A stretch of DNA of 64,000 nucleotides from Streptomyces megasporus (GCF_000718985.1 NZ_JODL01000001.1:248001-312000); one strand, 5' to 3'. Shown: positions 46,841 to 56,520, counted from the first letter of the stretch. Numbers and translations are program-made. The notes: a model not told the origin generated them from the letters alone.

Positions 46841-47565
46841 CGTCCCAGCCACGTCCGTACGGATTCGGTGATCACGGCGAGCGCGGCCTCCTGTGCGCCC
46901 GGGTCCGCGCCCCTCCTCGGCACGGCGAAGCCGTGGTCGCCTCCGGGCACCTCGACGACCTCCGTGCCCTCCGGGAACTCGTCGGGCCGTCCGAAGGGGT
47001 CGCGTCCGCCCTGGACGACCAGCGTCCGCACCCCGGCGCCGAGCAGTTCGTCGGCCCGGGACCGCTCCGGCCTGCCCGGGGGGTGGAGGGGGAAGGCGAG
47101 AGCGAGCACGGCGTGCGCCCCGAGTTCGCCCGCCGTCCGGCAGGCCACGCGCGCCCCGGCGCTGCGTCCGCCGGAGACGACGGGCGGCCCTTCCCCCGCC
47201 AAGGTGGGCCACACCTCCCGCCATCCCGCGTCCAGGGTCCGGGGGGCCGGGGCCACCTTCTTCCCCGCCACTCGCCACGGCTGCTCCACCAGGGCGACGG
47301 TGACCCCGTGCCCGGGCAGCTCCGCGGCCAGGGCCCGCAGGTCCCGCGCCTCGATCCCGCCCGCCCCGTGTCCGAGCGCCAGGACCAGGCGTGGACGCGC
47401 CGCGCGGTGCCAGGTGACGCGCGCCGGACCGGCCGGGGTGTCCACCGTCTCGACCGTCTGCGTCCCCGATGCCGTCGAGGCCGTGTCTCCGTCGCCGACC
47501 ACCGCGTCGTCGATCGCCGCGCCGTCGACCACCGCGCCGTCGATCATGCCGTCCCTGGTGTCCAT
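46834..47565 (-). CDS. Alpha/beta-hydrolase (dienelactone hydrolase/KANL3-like)
   Basis: A 243-residue hydrolase: LALGHGAGGIEARDLRAL, nucleophile elbow GGRSAGAR, acid VVQGGRDPFG and histidine PGGDHGF. The first 45 residues contain repeats of DGA/IDD. Substrate unknown. Ends 4 nt after the SRAP gene's... its start lies 4 nt from the stop of the SRAP gene upstream, so the two are probably cotranscribed, and its stop lies inside the sigR promoter. Confidence 0.9.
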   Translation of the reverse strand: MDTRDGMIDGAVVDGAAIDDAVVGDGDTASTASGTQTVETVDTPAGPARVTWHRAARPRLVLALGHGAGGIEARDLRALAAELPGHGVTVALVEQPWRVAGKKVAPAPRTLDAGWREVWPTLAGEGPPVVSGGRSAGARVACRTAGELGAHAVLALAFPLHPPGRPERSRADELLGAGVRTLVVQGGRDPFGRPDEFPEGTEVVEVPGGDHGFAVPRRGADPGAQEAALAVITESVRTWLGRE

Positions 47566-47569
47566 GGCG

Positions 47570-48400
47570 TCAGAACAGCGTCCCGGCCTCGGGACCGTCG
47601 AGCTCCGCGAGCAGTTCGGGGCCGTTGTTGCGCACGTTGCTGACCCCGCTGCCCACCGGGTAGGCCCGCAGGGCCCCGGCGGGCGGCGGGGCCAACAGTC
47701 CGCGCACCTGCTCCGTATCGGTGCGGGCCGGGTCGAGCCAGGCGTCCCAGCGGTCGGGGGTGAGCACGAGCGGCATCCGCGGGTGGATGTCGGCGAGCGA
47801 CCTCGGACCGCCCTCGTCCCCGGCCTTCCCGTCGGCGCCCGCGAACGGCTCGGTCTCCGCCTCGGTGGTGATCACCGAGCAGGTCACCCACCACGCCTCG
47901 GGGTGGTCGTCGGGCAGCGTCCTGTCCCGCCAGAACTCGTAGAGCCCGGCCAGCGCCATCACCGAGCCGTCGGCCGGCGTCACGAAGTACGGCTGCTTGC
48001 GGGGCCGCTTCCGCTTCCCCTTCTCCTCCTCCTGCCGCTCGTCCCTGCCGGTGACCCACTCGTAGTAGCCGTCGGCGGGCAGCAGGCAGCGTCGCGCGGC
48101 GAACGCGCGGCGGTAGGAGGGCTTCTCGTGCACCGTCTCGGCCCGCGCGTTGAACATCTTGGAGGCCGTGTCCGGGGACTTCGCCCAGGAGGGCACCAGC
48201 CCCCAGCGCAGCACCCTGAGCTGCCGCACGGGCCGCGGGTCGTCGCCGTCCTTCAGCGGTCGGTCGAGGACCGCGTACACCTGCTTGGTCGGGGCCACGT
48301 TCCAGTCGGGGGCCAGGGTCTCGGCCGGATCCCACCGCTCCACGCCGAACAGCTCGACCAGTTCCTCTGCTCCGCGGCTCGCCGCAAACCGTCCGCACAT
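47570..48400 (-). CDS. SRAP-domain protein (YedK/HMCES family)
   Basis: A 276-residue SRAP protein: the catalytic Cys2 directly after the initiator Met (MCGRFA), NVAPT, LRWGLVPSWAK, FNARAETV, RRCLLPADGYYEW with the active-site Glu, and HPRMPLVL with the active-site His. The family crosslinks to abasic sites in single-stranded DNA to shield them from breakage. An insertion of Lys/Arg/Glu (RQEEEKGKRKRPRK) lies mid-protein. ATG at 48400. Confidence 0.95.
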   Translation of the reverse strand: MCGRFAASRGAEELVELFGVERWDPAETLAPDWNVAPTKQVYAVLDRPLKDGDDPRPVRQLRVLRWGLVPSWAKSPDTASKMFNARAETVHEKPSYRRAFAARRCLLPADGYYEWVTGRDERQEEEKGKRKRPRKQPYFVTPADGSVMALAGLYEFWRDRTLPDDHPEAWWVTCSVITTEAETEPFAGADGKAGDEGGPRSLADIHPRMPLVLTPDRWDAWLDPARTDTEQVRGLLAPPPAGALRAYPVGSGVSNVRNNGPELLAELDGPEAGTLF

Positions 48401-48600
48401 GTCTGCCACCCTGCCACGTTCCCCCGGCGACCGGCACGGTGACCGCCCCGATCGGGGCGGAACCGCTCGGGGCGGACGAGCCGCCGGGGCGTCGGGGCGG
48501 CCGTGACACACTGCGAGGCACCGTCTCGGCGGGAGCGGGGCGAGAGGCCGGGGGAGACGGGCCGGGCGACGGGGGCGACACGAGAGGAGGCCGTTGGGGC

Positions 48601-49314
48601 ATGGGGACGGACAGCATCGCCGAGGTGTGGGACCGCGTCGTCGGAACGCAACCCGACCCGCCGACGGCGGTCGTCGTGGCCACCGGCCTCGTGGCCCTGG
48701 CCGTGGTCGCGGCGCGGAGGCCCTGGCGGGTGGCGCGGAACGCGGTGACCATCGCCCACGAGGGCGGACACGGGCTCGTCGCGCTGCTGACCGGGCGCCG
48801 ACTGGAGGGCATACGCCTGCACTCGGACACCTCCGGCCTGACGGTCTCACGGGGGAGACCGACCGGGGTCGGGATGATCCTGACCGCCGCCGCCGGGTAC
48901 ACGGCGCCCTCGCTGCTCGGGCTGGCCGGGGCGTGGTTGCTGGCCGACGGACACGTCACCGCGCTGCTGTGGGGGGCCACGGCGCTGCTGCTGGCGATGC
49001 TGCCGATGGTGCGCAACGCCTACGGGGTCCTGTCCGTCGTCGTCACCGGCGCGGTGTTCTTCCTGGTGTCGTGGTTCGCCGGGACCGAGGTGCAGGCGGC
49101 GTTCGCGTACGGGGTGGTGTGGTTCCTGCTGCTGGGCGGGGTGCGGCCCGTCTTCGAGCTCCAGGGCAAGCGGCGCCGGGGCGAGGCGCCGGACTCCGAC
49201 GCCGACCAGCTCGCACGGCTGACGAACGCGCCCGCGGTGCTGTGGCTGGCGCTCTTCCACGCCGTCGCGCTGTGCTCGCTGACCGGTGGCGGACGGTGGT
49301 TGCTGGGGCTCTGA
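48601..49314 (+). CDS. M50-type membrane metallopeptidase-like protein
   Basis: A 237-residue polytopic membrane protein with a zinc-binding HEGGH motif in VTIAHEGGHGLVALLTGRR and about six spans (TAAAGYTAPSLLGLAGAWLL, VVVTGAVFFLVSWFAGTE). Belongs to the M50B-like group conserved in actinobacteria; substrate unknown. ATG at 48601 with GAGAGGAGG upstream. Confidence 0.88.
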   Translation: MGTDSIAEVWDRVVGTQPDPPTAVVVATGLVALAVVAARRPWRVARNAVTIAHEGGHGLVALLTGRRLEGIRLHSDTSGLTVSRGRPTGVGMILTAAAGYTAPSLLGLAGAWLLADGHVTALLWGATALLLAMLPMVRNAYGVLSVVVTGAVFFLVSWFAGTEVQAAFAYGVVWFLLLGGVRPVFELQGKRRRGEAPDSDADQLARLTNAPAVLWLALFHAVALCSLTGGGRWLLGL

Positions 49315-49506
49315 GGCCACCGGCTCCCACCGGCTCCCACCGGCTCCGCAGCGCCCGGGCGACCGGCGCCCCGCGTCCCCCGCCCGGTTCGAACTCCTCC
49401 CTCCCGGTCCTCCCCTGCCTCTCCCCGGAGCGCCTCCGCGTCCGTCGGCCTCCCCTCCGCCGTCGCCCATGCCGGCCTCGCCGAGCGAACCACTAAAGTT
49501 GGGGCC

Positions 49507-50856
49507 ATGACCGACAACACCGCTCTCTGGCCCGCTCCCCTCGCCTCCGGCGCCGTCGACGCGACCGTCACCGTGCCCGGATCGAAGTCGGTCACCAACC
49601 GCGGTCTGGTGCTCGCCGCCCTGGCCTCCGAGCCGGGCTGGCTGCGCCGGCCGCTGCGCTCGCGCGACACCCTGCTGATGGCCGAGGGGCTGCGCGCCAT
49701 GGGAGTGGGCATCGAGGAGACGGTCTCGTCCAGCTCCGCCTCCGTCCCCGGCGCCCCCGTCGGCACCGGCGAGGCGTGGCGCGTCATCCCCGCCGGACTG
49801 CACGGTCCCGCCACCGTGGACGTCGGGAACGCGGGCACCGTGATGCGCTTCCTGCCGCCCGTGGCCACCCTCGCCGACGGACCGATCCACTTCGACGGCG
49901 ACAAGCGGTCCCACGAGCGTCCGCTGCACGGGGTGATCGACGCGCTGCGCGCGCTCGGCGCCCGCGTCGACGACGAAGGACGCGGCAGCCTGCCGCTGAC
50001 CGTGCACGGCAACGGCTCCCTCACCGGCGGCACGGTGGAGATCGACGCCTCGTCCTCCTCCCAGTTCGTCAGCGCGCTGCTGCTCTCCGGCGCCCGCTTC
50101 AACCAGGGCGTCGAGGTCCGCCATGTCGGCGGCCCCCTGCCGTCCATGCCGCACATCAGGATGACGGTCGACATGCTGCGCGCCGCGGGTGCCCGGGTGG
50201 ACACCCCCGAGTCCGGCGGCGAGCCCAACGTCTGGCGCGTCACGGCCGGCGCGCTGCTCGGCCGGGACCTGGTCGTCGAGCCCGACCTGTCCAACGCCCA
50301 GCCCTTCCTCGCCGCCGCCCTGATCACCGGCGGCCGGGTGACCATCCCCGACTGGCCGGCGCACACCACGCAGCCCGGTGACGCGCTGCGGGAGATCTTC
50401 ACCGAGATGGGCGGCCGGTGCGAGCTGGACGAGCGCGGTCTGACCCTCACCGGCACCGGCCGGATCCACGGCATCGACGTGGACCTGAGCGACGTGGGCG
50501 AGCTGACCCCGGGCATCGCGGCGGTCGCGGCGCTGGCCGAGTCCGAGTCGAGGCTGCGGGGCGTGGCGCACCTGCGGCTGCACGAGACCGACCGGCTGGC
50601 CGCGCTGACCAAGGAGATCAACGGTCTCGGCGGCGACGTCACCGAGACCGAGGACGGCCTGATCATCCGCCCGCGTCCACTGCACGGCGGGATCTTCCAC
50701 ACCTACGAGGACCACCGGCTGGCCACCGCGGGCGCGGTGCTCGGCCTCGTGGTCGAGGGAGTGGAGGTCGAGAACGTCGCGACCACCGCCAAGACGCTCC
50801 CCGACTTCCCCGACCTGTGGAGTGCCATGCTCGAAGGCTCCGGGGAGAGAGCGTAA
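49507..50856 (+). CDS. aroA: 3-phosphoshikimate 1-carboxyvinyltransferase (EPSP synthase)
   Basis: A 449-residue EPSP synthase, shikimate pathway step 6. Signature 1 [15 protein letters not shown] and signature 2-like [19 protein letters not shown] are present, with N-terminal [18 protein letters not shown] (catalytic Lys/Ser region). Full length. TAAAGT lies 7 nt before the ATG, so it may be leaderless. Followed after 13 nt by rsgA, suggesting cotranscription. Confidence 0.97.
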   Translation: MTDNTALWPAPLASGAVDATVTVPGSKSVTNRGLVLAALASEPGWLRRPLRSRDTLLMAEGLRAMGVGIEETVSSSSASVPGAPVGTGEAWRVIPAGLHGPATVDVGNAGTVMRFLPPVATLADGPIHFDGDKRSHERPLHGVIDALRALGARVDDEGRGSLPLTVHGNGSLTGGTVEIDASSSSQFVSALLLSGARFNQGVEVRHVGGPLPSMPHIRMTVDMLRAAGARVDTPESGGEPNVWRVTAGALLGRDLVVEPDLSNAQPFLAAALITGGRVTIPDWPAHTTQPGDALREIFTEMGGRCELDERGLTLTGTGRIHGIDVDLSDVGELTPGIAAVAALAESESRLRGVAHLRLHETDRLAALTKEINGLGGDVTETEDGLIIRPRPLHGGIFHTYEDHRLATAGAVLGLVVEGVEVENVATTAKTLPDFPDLWSAMLEGSGERA

Positions 50857-50869
50857 GAGGCCGGCCGTC

Positions 50870-51898
50870 ATGCGTCGCTACGGCAAGCACACCGACGAGG
50901 ACGATGTCAGGGTCCGCCCCAGCCGCCGGGGCAGCAGGCCGCGCACCCACATCCGTCCCAAGCACGAGGACGCTGCCGAGGGCTTCGTCCTCACCGTCGA
51001 CCGGGGGCGGATCACCTGTCTGGTCGAGGACCGCACGATCATCGCCATGAAGGCCCGTGAGCTGGGACGCAAGGGCGTGGTGGTCGGCGACCGGGTGGCA
51101 CTCGTCGGCGATCTGTCGGGGGCGAAGGACACCCTGGCGCGGATCGTGCGGGTCGAGGAGCGCTCCTCGGTGCTGCGCCGCACGGCCGACGACAACGACC
51201 CCTACGAGCGGGTCGTCGTCGCCAACGCCGACCAGCTCGCCATCGTCACCGCGCTCGCCGACCCCGAGCCGCGTCCCCGGTTGATCGACCGCTGCCTGGT
51301 CGCCGCCTACGACGCGGGTCTGGAACCGCTGTTGGTGCTCACCAAGGCCGACCTGGCCCCGGCCGATCCGCTGCTGGAGACGTACGCCCCGCTCGGGGTG
51401 CGCCACGTGGTGACCAGCCGCGAGGAGCTGGCCGACGGCGGCGCCGAGCGGGTCCGCACGATGCTGCTGGGGCGGATCACCGCCTTCGTGGGCCACTCCG
51501 GCGTCGGCAAGACCACCCTGGTCAACGCGCTCGTCCCGGAGCACCGGCGGGCCACGGGGCAGGTCAACGCGGTGACCGGACGCGGCCGCCACACCACCAC
51601 CTCGGCCCTGGCCCTGCCGTTGCCCGGGGAGGCGTCGTTCCCGCCGCCGGAGGACGGGGGGTGGGTGATCGACACCCCGGGCGTGCGGTCCTTCGGTCTG
51701 AACCACATCGACCCGTCCCGGGTGATCCACGCCTTCCCCGATCTGGAGCCGGGCACGGTGGACTGTCCGCGCGCCTGCGGCCACGACGAACCGGACTGCG
51801 CCCTGGACGACTGGGTCGCCGACGGCCACGCCGATCCCGCGCGCCTGCACTCCCTACGCCGCCTGCTGGCCACGCGGGAGCGCCACGAGGGGGACTGA
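50870..51898 (+). CDS. rsgA: Ribosome small-subunit GTPase RsgA
   Basis: A 342-residue circularly permuted GTPase. OB-fold N-terminal domain, then G4 TKAD (158-161), G1 GHSGVGKT (208-215), G3 DTPG (268-271) and a zinc-binding C-terminal segment (CPRACGHDEPDC). It checks late 30S maturation. The start overlaps nothing and is close behind aroA; GAGGCC lies upstream. Confidence 0.95.
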   Translation: MRRYGKHTDEDDVRVRPSRRGSRPRTHIRPKHEDAAEGFVLTVDRGRITCLVEDRTIIAMKARELGRKGVVVGDRVALVGDLSGAKDTLARIVRVEERSSVLRRTADDNDPYERVVVANADQLAIVTALADPEPRPRLIDRCLVAAYDAGLEPLLVLTKADLAPADPLLETYAPLGVRHVVTSREELADGGAERVRTMLLGRITAFVGHSGVGKTTLVNALVPEHRRATGQVNAVTGRGRHTTTSALALPLPGEASFPPPEDGGWVIDTPGVRSFGLNHIDPSRVIHAFPDLEPGTVDCPRACGHDEPDCALDDWVADGHADPARLHSLRRLLATRERHEGD

Positions 51899-51988
51899 CC
51901 GGCGCGGAACCCACCGGTACGGCGGGCGGCCACTCGGTTGGCCACTCCCCTGTGGCCGGTCTCCGCGCCCGCTGGATACTGTTCCGTC

Positions 51989-52783
51989 ATGCCCGACTAC
52001 CACGATGACCTGCGCCTCGCCCATGTGCTGGCCGACACCGCGGACGCCACGACGATGGAGCGGTTCAAGGCCCTCGACCTCAAGGTCGAGACCAAACCCG
52101 ACATGACGCCGGTGAGCGAGGCGGACAAGGCCGCCGAGGAGTTGATCCGCACCTCCCTGCAGCGAGCACGGCCGCGTGACGCGGTGCTGGGCGAGGAGTT
52201 CGGCAGCGAGGGGCACGGGCCGCGTCGCTGGGTGGTGGACCCGATCGACGGCACCAAGAACTACGTGCGGGGCGTGCCCGTCTGGGCCACGCTGATCGCC
52301 CTGATGGAGCGGGGCGAGGGCGGCGACCGTCCGGTGGTCGGCGTGGTGTCGGCCCCCGCCCTGAACCGGCGCTGGTGGGCGGCGGCAGGGCTGGGCGCGT
52401 ACACCGGCCGCAGCCTGTCCTCGGCGACCCGGCTGTCGGTCTCGCGGGTGAGCCGCGTCCAGGACGCGTCGTTCGCGTACTCCTCCCTCACCGGCTGGGA
52501 GGAACGCGGCAGGCTGGGCGGCTTCCTCGACCTGTCCCGGGACTGCTGGCGGACGCGCGGCTACGGCGACTTCTGGTCGTACATGATGGTCGCCGAGGGA
52601 TCGGTGGACATGTGCGCGGAGCCGGAGCTGTCCCTGTGGGACATGGCGGCGAACGCGGTCATCGTGCAGGAGGCCGGGGGCACCTTCACCGGCCTGGACG
52701 GCCGTGAGGGCCCGCACAGCGGGGACGCGGCGGCCTCCAACGGGCTGCTGCACGAGGATCTGCTCGCCTATCTGGGCGGGTAG
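51989..52783 (+). CDS. hisN: Histidinol-phosphatase, inositol-monophosphatase family
   Basis: A 264-residue IMPase-fold phosphatase: GEEFGSEG, WVVDPIDGTKNYVRGVPVWATLIAL (metal site DPIDGT) and WDMAANAVIVQEAGG. The sequence and its position beside rsgA and aroA match actinobacterial HisN, which completes the L-histidinol-phosphate dephosphorylation step. TACTGT lies 6 nt before the ATG; a leaderless mRNA is likely. Confidence 0.93.
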   Translation: MPDYHDDLRLAHVLADTADATTMERFKALDLKVETKPDMTPVSEADKAAEELIRTSLQRARPRDAVLGEEFGSEGHGPRRWVVDPIDGTKNYVRGVPVWATLIALMERGEGGDRPVVGVVSAPALNRRWWAAAGLGAYTGRSLSSATRLSVSRVSRVQDASFAYSSLTGWEERGRLGGFLDLSRDCWRTRGYGDFWSYMMVAEGSVDMCAEPELSLWDMAANAVIVQEAGGTFTGLDGREGPHSGDAAASNGLLHEDLLAYLGG

Positions 52784-52897
52784 GGGTGCCGGGTGCGCCC
52801 GTGCGCGGGCGCACCGCAGGACCGGCGCGGTGGGCGCCGCTCGGCCAACTTGGCTCCATACGCCCCTTGTTGGGGTTCAGGCGGCATGTGAACATGA

Positions 52898-52945
52898 GAA
52901 TCCCCCCGCTTGTGACCTTGTGAATCCCTTCTCGTGGGGGGATTC
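52898..52945 (+). promoter_or_regulatory. Inverted repeat in the leader of the CBS gene
   Basis: GAATCCCCCC (52898-52907) and GGGGGGATTC (52936-52945), perfect 10-bp arms around 28 nt, ending 4 nt before the AAGGAGG ribosome site. Could be a regulator site or a hairpin that presents or hides the ribosome site. Confidence 0.5.
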
Positions 52946-52969
52946 CTCCAAGGAGGTGGCACCGCCGTC

Positions 52970-53386
52970 ATGCCCACCCTCGTCCGTGACGCCATGAGCA
53001 CGGTGATCCTCACCATCGGCCCCGACCACACCCTCCGCCAGGCCGCCCGGCTGATGTCCGCCCGTCGGGTCGGCGCGGCCGTCGTCCTCGACCCCGACAC
53101 CTGCGGCATCGGCATCCTCACCGAACGCGACGTCCTCGACGCCGTGGGCGCCGGCCAGGACCCCGACCGGGAGCCGGCGCACCTGCACACCACCACCGAC
53201 GTGGTCTTCGCCGCCCCCGAATGGACCTTGGAGAACGCCGCGCGGGCCATGACGCACGGCGGCTTCCGCCACCTGATCGTGCTCGACGACCGCGAACCGG
53301 TGGGAGTGGTGTCGGTCCGCGACATCGTCCGCTGCTGGTCGTCCGCACACGAGCGCGAGGCCGCCTCGTCCGGCGCGGCGGCCTGA
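52970..53386 (+). CDS. CBS-domain pair protein
   Basis: A 138-residue protein made of two CBS motifs (MPTLVRDAMSTVILTIGPDHTL, VGAAVVLDPDTCGIGILTERDVL; then FAAPEWTLENAARAMTHGGFRHLIVLDD, VGVVSVRDIVR, in pieces). Such stand-alone modules bind adenosyl nucleotides. Short Ala/Ser tail. ATG at 52970 with AAGGAGG 14 nt upstream; a GTG at 52957 is out of frame. Confidence 0.92.
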   Translation: MPTLVRDAMSTVILTIGPDHTLRQAARLMSARRVGAAVVLDPDTCGIGILTERDVLDAVGAGQDPDREPAHLHTTTDVVFAAPEWTLENAARAMTHGGFRHLIVLDDREPVGVVSVRDIVRCWSSAHEREAASSGAAA

Positions 53387-53749
53387 CGTCCCCTCCGCTC
53401 CGCCCCCTCCGGCGCACCCGGACACGCCGGAGGGACCGGAGCCCAGTGGCGTCCGGTCCCTCCGGGATCGCGGCGGTCGGTGGGGGCACCCACCGCCGAC
53501 GGCAGGGGCGTCGGCCGCGCAGGGCCTTGATCGCGGCCTTTGGCCGCCTGCCGTGGTCTCGCCGGCCCGGTGGGAGTTCCCGACGGCCCGTCGGCCTCTC
53601 TCCGCACGCTCACGTGCGCCTCCCCCGAGCCGTCCTGCTCCTCGCGGCTCAGACTGAACGCGATCTTACATTGGACATTATCCAAGTCAAGAAGACACTG
53701 AGGGCCGTACGGAATCCGGCCGTGGAGACGCACTTGCTAAAGTGGGACC
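53387..53749. other. Intergenic region: CBS terminator and Fur-gene promoter
   Basis: 363 bp without a gene. It begins with a terminator (14-bp arms 53427-53440 and 53452-53465). Near its end a Fur-type dyad TTGGA-N5-TCCAA (53671-53685) lies upstream of a -10-like TAAAGT (53738-53743) just before the fur start. Confidence 0.6.
53671..53685 (+). promoter_or_regulatory. Fur-box-like dyad upstream of the Fur-family gene
   Basis: TTGGACATTATCCAA: 5-bp perfect arms around CATTA, in an AT-rich island. Located 64 bp before the start of a Fur-family gene, a usual place for autoregulation. Confidence 0.55.
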
Positions 53750-54169
53750 ATGAGTGACCTGCTTCAACGTCTTCGGGATCGTGGCTGGCGTCTGACCGCC
53801 CAACGGCGAGTCGTCGCCGAGGTCCTCGACGGCGAGCATGTCCACTACACCGCGGACGAGGTGCACGCGCGCGCGGTCGAGCGGCTTCCGGAGATCTCCC
53901 GCGCCACCGTCTACAACACCCTCGGCGAACTGGTCTCGCTCGGCGAGGTCATCGAGGTCAGCACGGACGGCCGGGCCAAGCGGTACGACCCGAACGCCCA
54001 CCACACCCACCAGCACCTGGTCTGCTCGCGGTGCGGCGTGATCCGGGACGTCCGCCCCTCGGGCGACCCGCTCGCCCTGCTCCCCGAAGAGGAGCGCTTC
54101 GGTTTCACCCTCTCCGAGGCCACGGTCACCTACCGGGGGATCTGCCCCTCCTGCGCGTCCGCCGGCTGA
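53750..54169 (+). CDS. Fur-family metalloregulator
   Basis: A 139-residue Fur protein: winged helix (RLTAQRRVVAEVLDGEHVHYTADEVHARAVERLPEISRATVYNTL in pieces), metal-site HHTHQHLVC and two structural CxxC pairs (CSRC, CPSC). No catalase or transport gene lies beside it, so whether it is peroxide-, iron- or other-metal-sensing cannot be told. TAAAGT is 6 nt before the ATG. Confidence 0.94.
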   Translation: MSDLLQRLRDRGWRLTAQRRVVAEVLDGEHVHYTADEVHARAVERLPEISRATVYNTLGELVSLGEVIEVSTDGRAKRYDPNAHHTHQHLVCSRCGVIRDVRPSGDPLALLPEEERFGFTLSEATVTYRGICPSCASAG

Positions 54170-54235
54170 GCCGCGCGCCCGAAGCGTCGGCGGTTCCCGT
54201 CGGCGCCCCTCCGCCTCTCTCTTCTGTCTCTTCGC

Positions 54236-54269
54236 GCACGGGCACCCCGTGGGCACGGGGCGCCCGTGC
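54236..54269 (+). terminator. Terminator of the Fur-family gene
   Basis: Nested hairpin GCACGGGC...GCCCGTGC with inner CCCCGT...ACGGGG, 66 nt after the stop. Confidence 0.7.
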
Positions 54270-54385
54270 CCATCTCGACGCGCCCACCGGACATGGAACG
54301 TCCGGGGGATGTCGGGTAGATCACACCGATCGCCGTCGGACCGATCACCCCGCGCGCCGGTCACGGAGCCGTGAACGCAAAAGCA

Positions 54386-54419
54386 GCGGTGGCCCGGATC
54401 CTGGGATCCGGGCCACCGC
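54386..54419 (-). terminator. Terminator of the first initiator tRNA gene
   Basis: 16-bp perfect arms (54386-54401, 54404-54419) with a 2-nt loop, followed on the minus strand by GCTTTTGC. Directly behind tRNA-fMet. Confidence 0.9.
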
Positions 54420-54427
54420 CGTATCAG

Positions 54428-54501
54428 TAGCGGGGACAGGATTTGAACCTGCGACCTCTGGGTTATGAGCCCAGCGAGCTACCGAGCTGCTCCACCCCGC
54501 G
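54428..54501 (-). tRNA. Initiator tRNA-fMet (CAU), copy 1
   Basis: 74-nt tRNA with anticodon CAU, three consecutive G:C pairs in the anticodon stem (GGG:CCC) and a mismatched first acceptor pair (C1:U72), both initiator hallmarks. Acceptor arm CGCGGGG/CCCCGCT, discriminator A. CCA is not encoded. Identical to the copy at 56521. Confidence 0.97.
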
Positions 54502-54637
54502 TCGTTGTGGCTCAACAGTAACCCCACTCCCCCGAGCAGCGCAAATCGTGTCCTCCGAGTGCGGACGGGTGCCGCCCACCCCACGGGAGCAGGCCGGATG
54601 CCGGCTCCGCCAAACGGGGCGCGAGGAGCCGCCGCGC

Positions 54638-56326
54638 TCAGGCGGACAGCTCCTCGTGGAGGGCCTCGCTCAGCCGGGCCGCGCGCTCGGCGACCTCCGG
54701 CGGCCCCAACTCGACCGCGCGGGCGCACCAGTGGCGGCCCGCCGTCAGGTCGCCGCGCCGGGCGCTCAGCAGCGCCAGGCGCAGGGCGGCGCGACCGTGG
54801 CCCGCCTCGGCGGCGCGGGTCCACCACAGCGCGGCCTCCGGCTCGCTGCCCTCACGGGCCAGCAGCAGCCCGAGGTTGAAGGCTCCGTTGCGGCTGCCCG
54901 CCTCCGCGGCCGTCCGGTACCAGTGCGCGGCCCGGACCACGTCGCCACGCGCCGCCGCGCACATGCCCAGCCGGACCTGCGCGCGCCGGTGCCCCTGTTC
55001 GGCGGCCCGCTCGTACCACTCCTCGTACTCGGGCGGACCGTGTGCGTCGACGGTGCTCGTCGGCGCCTGGCGCTCCAGCAGCGCCGCGAGGTGGAAGGCG
55101 CCCTCCACGCTGCCGCCGCCCGCCGCACGGCGCAGGTGCCGCTCGGCGGTGTGCGTGTCGCCCTCGCGCAGCAGGGCGATGCCCACCTGGAGCGCGGCCT
55201 CGGTGTGGCCGGCCGCCGCGGCCTGCTCGTACCACTGTCGGGCGGTTCCCTCCTCGCCGCGGCTCGCGTGGATGATGCCGAGGTTGAACGCGGCGTCCAC
55301 GCTCCCCACCTCGGCGGCCTTGGAGAACCAGGGCTCGGCGCCCTCCGCGTCGCCGCGCTGGAGCAGCAGGACGGCGAGCGCGTTGGCCGCCTCCCGGTGC
55401 CCCGCGTAGGCGGCTCGCCGGTACCACTGCTCCGCCTGCGCGGATCGCCCCTGGGCGGCGCACAGCAGCCCGAGGTTGAAGGCTCCGTTGATGTCGCCCG
55501 CCTCCAGCGCCACGCGGTACCAGCGCTCGGCGGACTGCCGCTCGCCGCGCTCGGCGTGCAGTGCGCCCAGCGCGTTGGCCGCGTTGCCGTCACCGTCCTG
55601 GGCGGCGCGGCGCCACCACTCGGCGGCGCTCTCGGTGTCGCCCGCGTCGCGCAGCAGGAAACCCAGCGCGCAGGCGGCGCGCGTCTCGCCCTCCTTGGCC
55701 GCCGTCAGGTACCAACGGGCCGCCTCCTGCGTCTCGCCCCGCTCCTCCAGGAGCGTGCCCAGACGCAGCGCGGCGCGGCCGTGACCGCGCGCCGCGGCCT
55801 GGCGGTACCACTGCTCGGCCTGGGCGGTGGCCGGCGGTCGTCGCCTCATCAGAATCTGCGCGACGCGGTAGGCCGCCTCCCGGTGCCCCCGCTCGGCGGC
55901 GGCGCGGAACCACTCCTCGGCCCCGTCCTCACCTCGGTGTTCCAGCAGGTCGGCCAGGGCGTACGCACCGAGGGGGTGCCCCGACTCCGCGGACTGCCGC
56001 AGCCAGTACTCGGCGGCTGCCTCGTCGCCGCGCTCGCGGTGGTGGCGTCCCAGGGAGTGGGCCGCCGCGGCCGATCCGGCGACGGCGGCGACGCGCCACC
56101 AGCCCGCGGCCTCCTCGACCCGGCCGCGCTGGTGGAGCAGGACGCCCAGGTTGTTCGCGGCGGCTCGGTCCCCGGCGGCACTGGCGGCGCGCAGGTGCGG
56201 TTCGGCGCCCTCCAGATCGCCCCGGCGCAGCAGCCGGGCGCCGAGCGCGCTGATGGCGTCGATGTCGTGGGGGGCGGCTCCGCTCACACCACCACCCACT
56301 CCCTCAAACCTTGCCTTGTCCCCCAT
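54638..56326 (-). CDS. Sel1-like/TPR repeat protein
   Basis: A 562-residue protein built of about 14 Sel1-like repeats of 36 residues with the pattern A....LG.L....G....A..W...AA..G. No enzymatic domain, signal peptide or membrane span is visible in it. Probably a scaffold; partner unknown. The N-terminal 25 residues are not repeated. ATG at 56326 is chosen; an ATG 9 nt upstream (56335) is also in frame. Sits between the two tRNA-fMet genes on the same strand. Confidence 0.85.
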   Translation of the reverse strand: MGDKARFEGVGGGVSGAAPHDIDAISALGARLLRRGDLEGAEPHLRAASAAGDRAAANNLGVLLHQRGRVEEAAGWWRVAAVAGSAAAAHSLGRHHRERGDEAAAEYWLRQSAESGHPLGAYALADLLEHRGEDGAEEWFRAAAERGHREAAYRVAQILMRRRPPATAQAEQWYRQAAARGHGRAALRLGTLLEERGETQEAARWYLTAAKEGETRAACALGFLLRDAGDTESAAEWWRRAAQDGDGNAANALGALHAERGERQSAERWYRVALEAGDINGAFNLGLLCAAQGRSAQAEQWYRRAAYAGHREAANALAVLLLQRGDAEGAEPWFSKAAEVGSVDAAFNLGIIHASRGEEGTARQWYEQAAAAGHTEAALQVGIALLREGDTHTAERHLRRAAGGGSVEGAFHLAALLERQAPTSTVDAHGPPEYEEWYERAAEQGHRRAQVRLGMCAAARGDVVRAAHWYRTAAEAGSRNGAFNLGLLLAREGSEPEAALWWTRAAEAGHGRAALRLALLSARRGDLTAGRHWCARAVELGPPEVAERAARLSEALHEELSA

Positions 56327-56478
56327 GAGGCCCATCGTCGCACCACCCGTACCCCGCGTACACCTGGTATACAGCCGCCAGGGAAGTCACTTCGGCGTTT
56401 TGTCGACTTCCCGATACGGCTACCACCCAAACACGGAGCGCTGTCATGCGCCCTGTTCCCACTCTCCTGACATACGAA

Positions 56479-56513
56479 AAACGGGCCCGGAGTCAGTGAC
56501 TCCGGGCCCGTTT
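56479..56513 (-). terminator. Terminator of the second initiator tRNA gene
   Basis: 17-bp perfect arms (56479-56495, 56497-56513) and a U-rich tail on the minus strand; begins 8 nt after the tRNA. Confidence 0.9.
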
Positions 56514-56520
56514 CTCCTAG

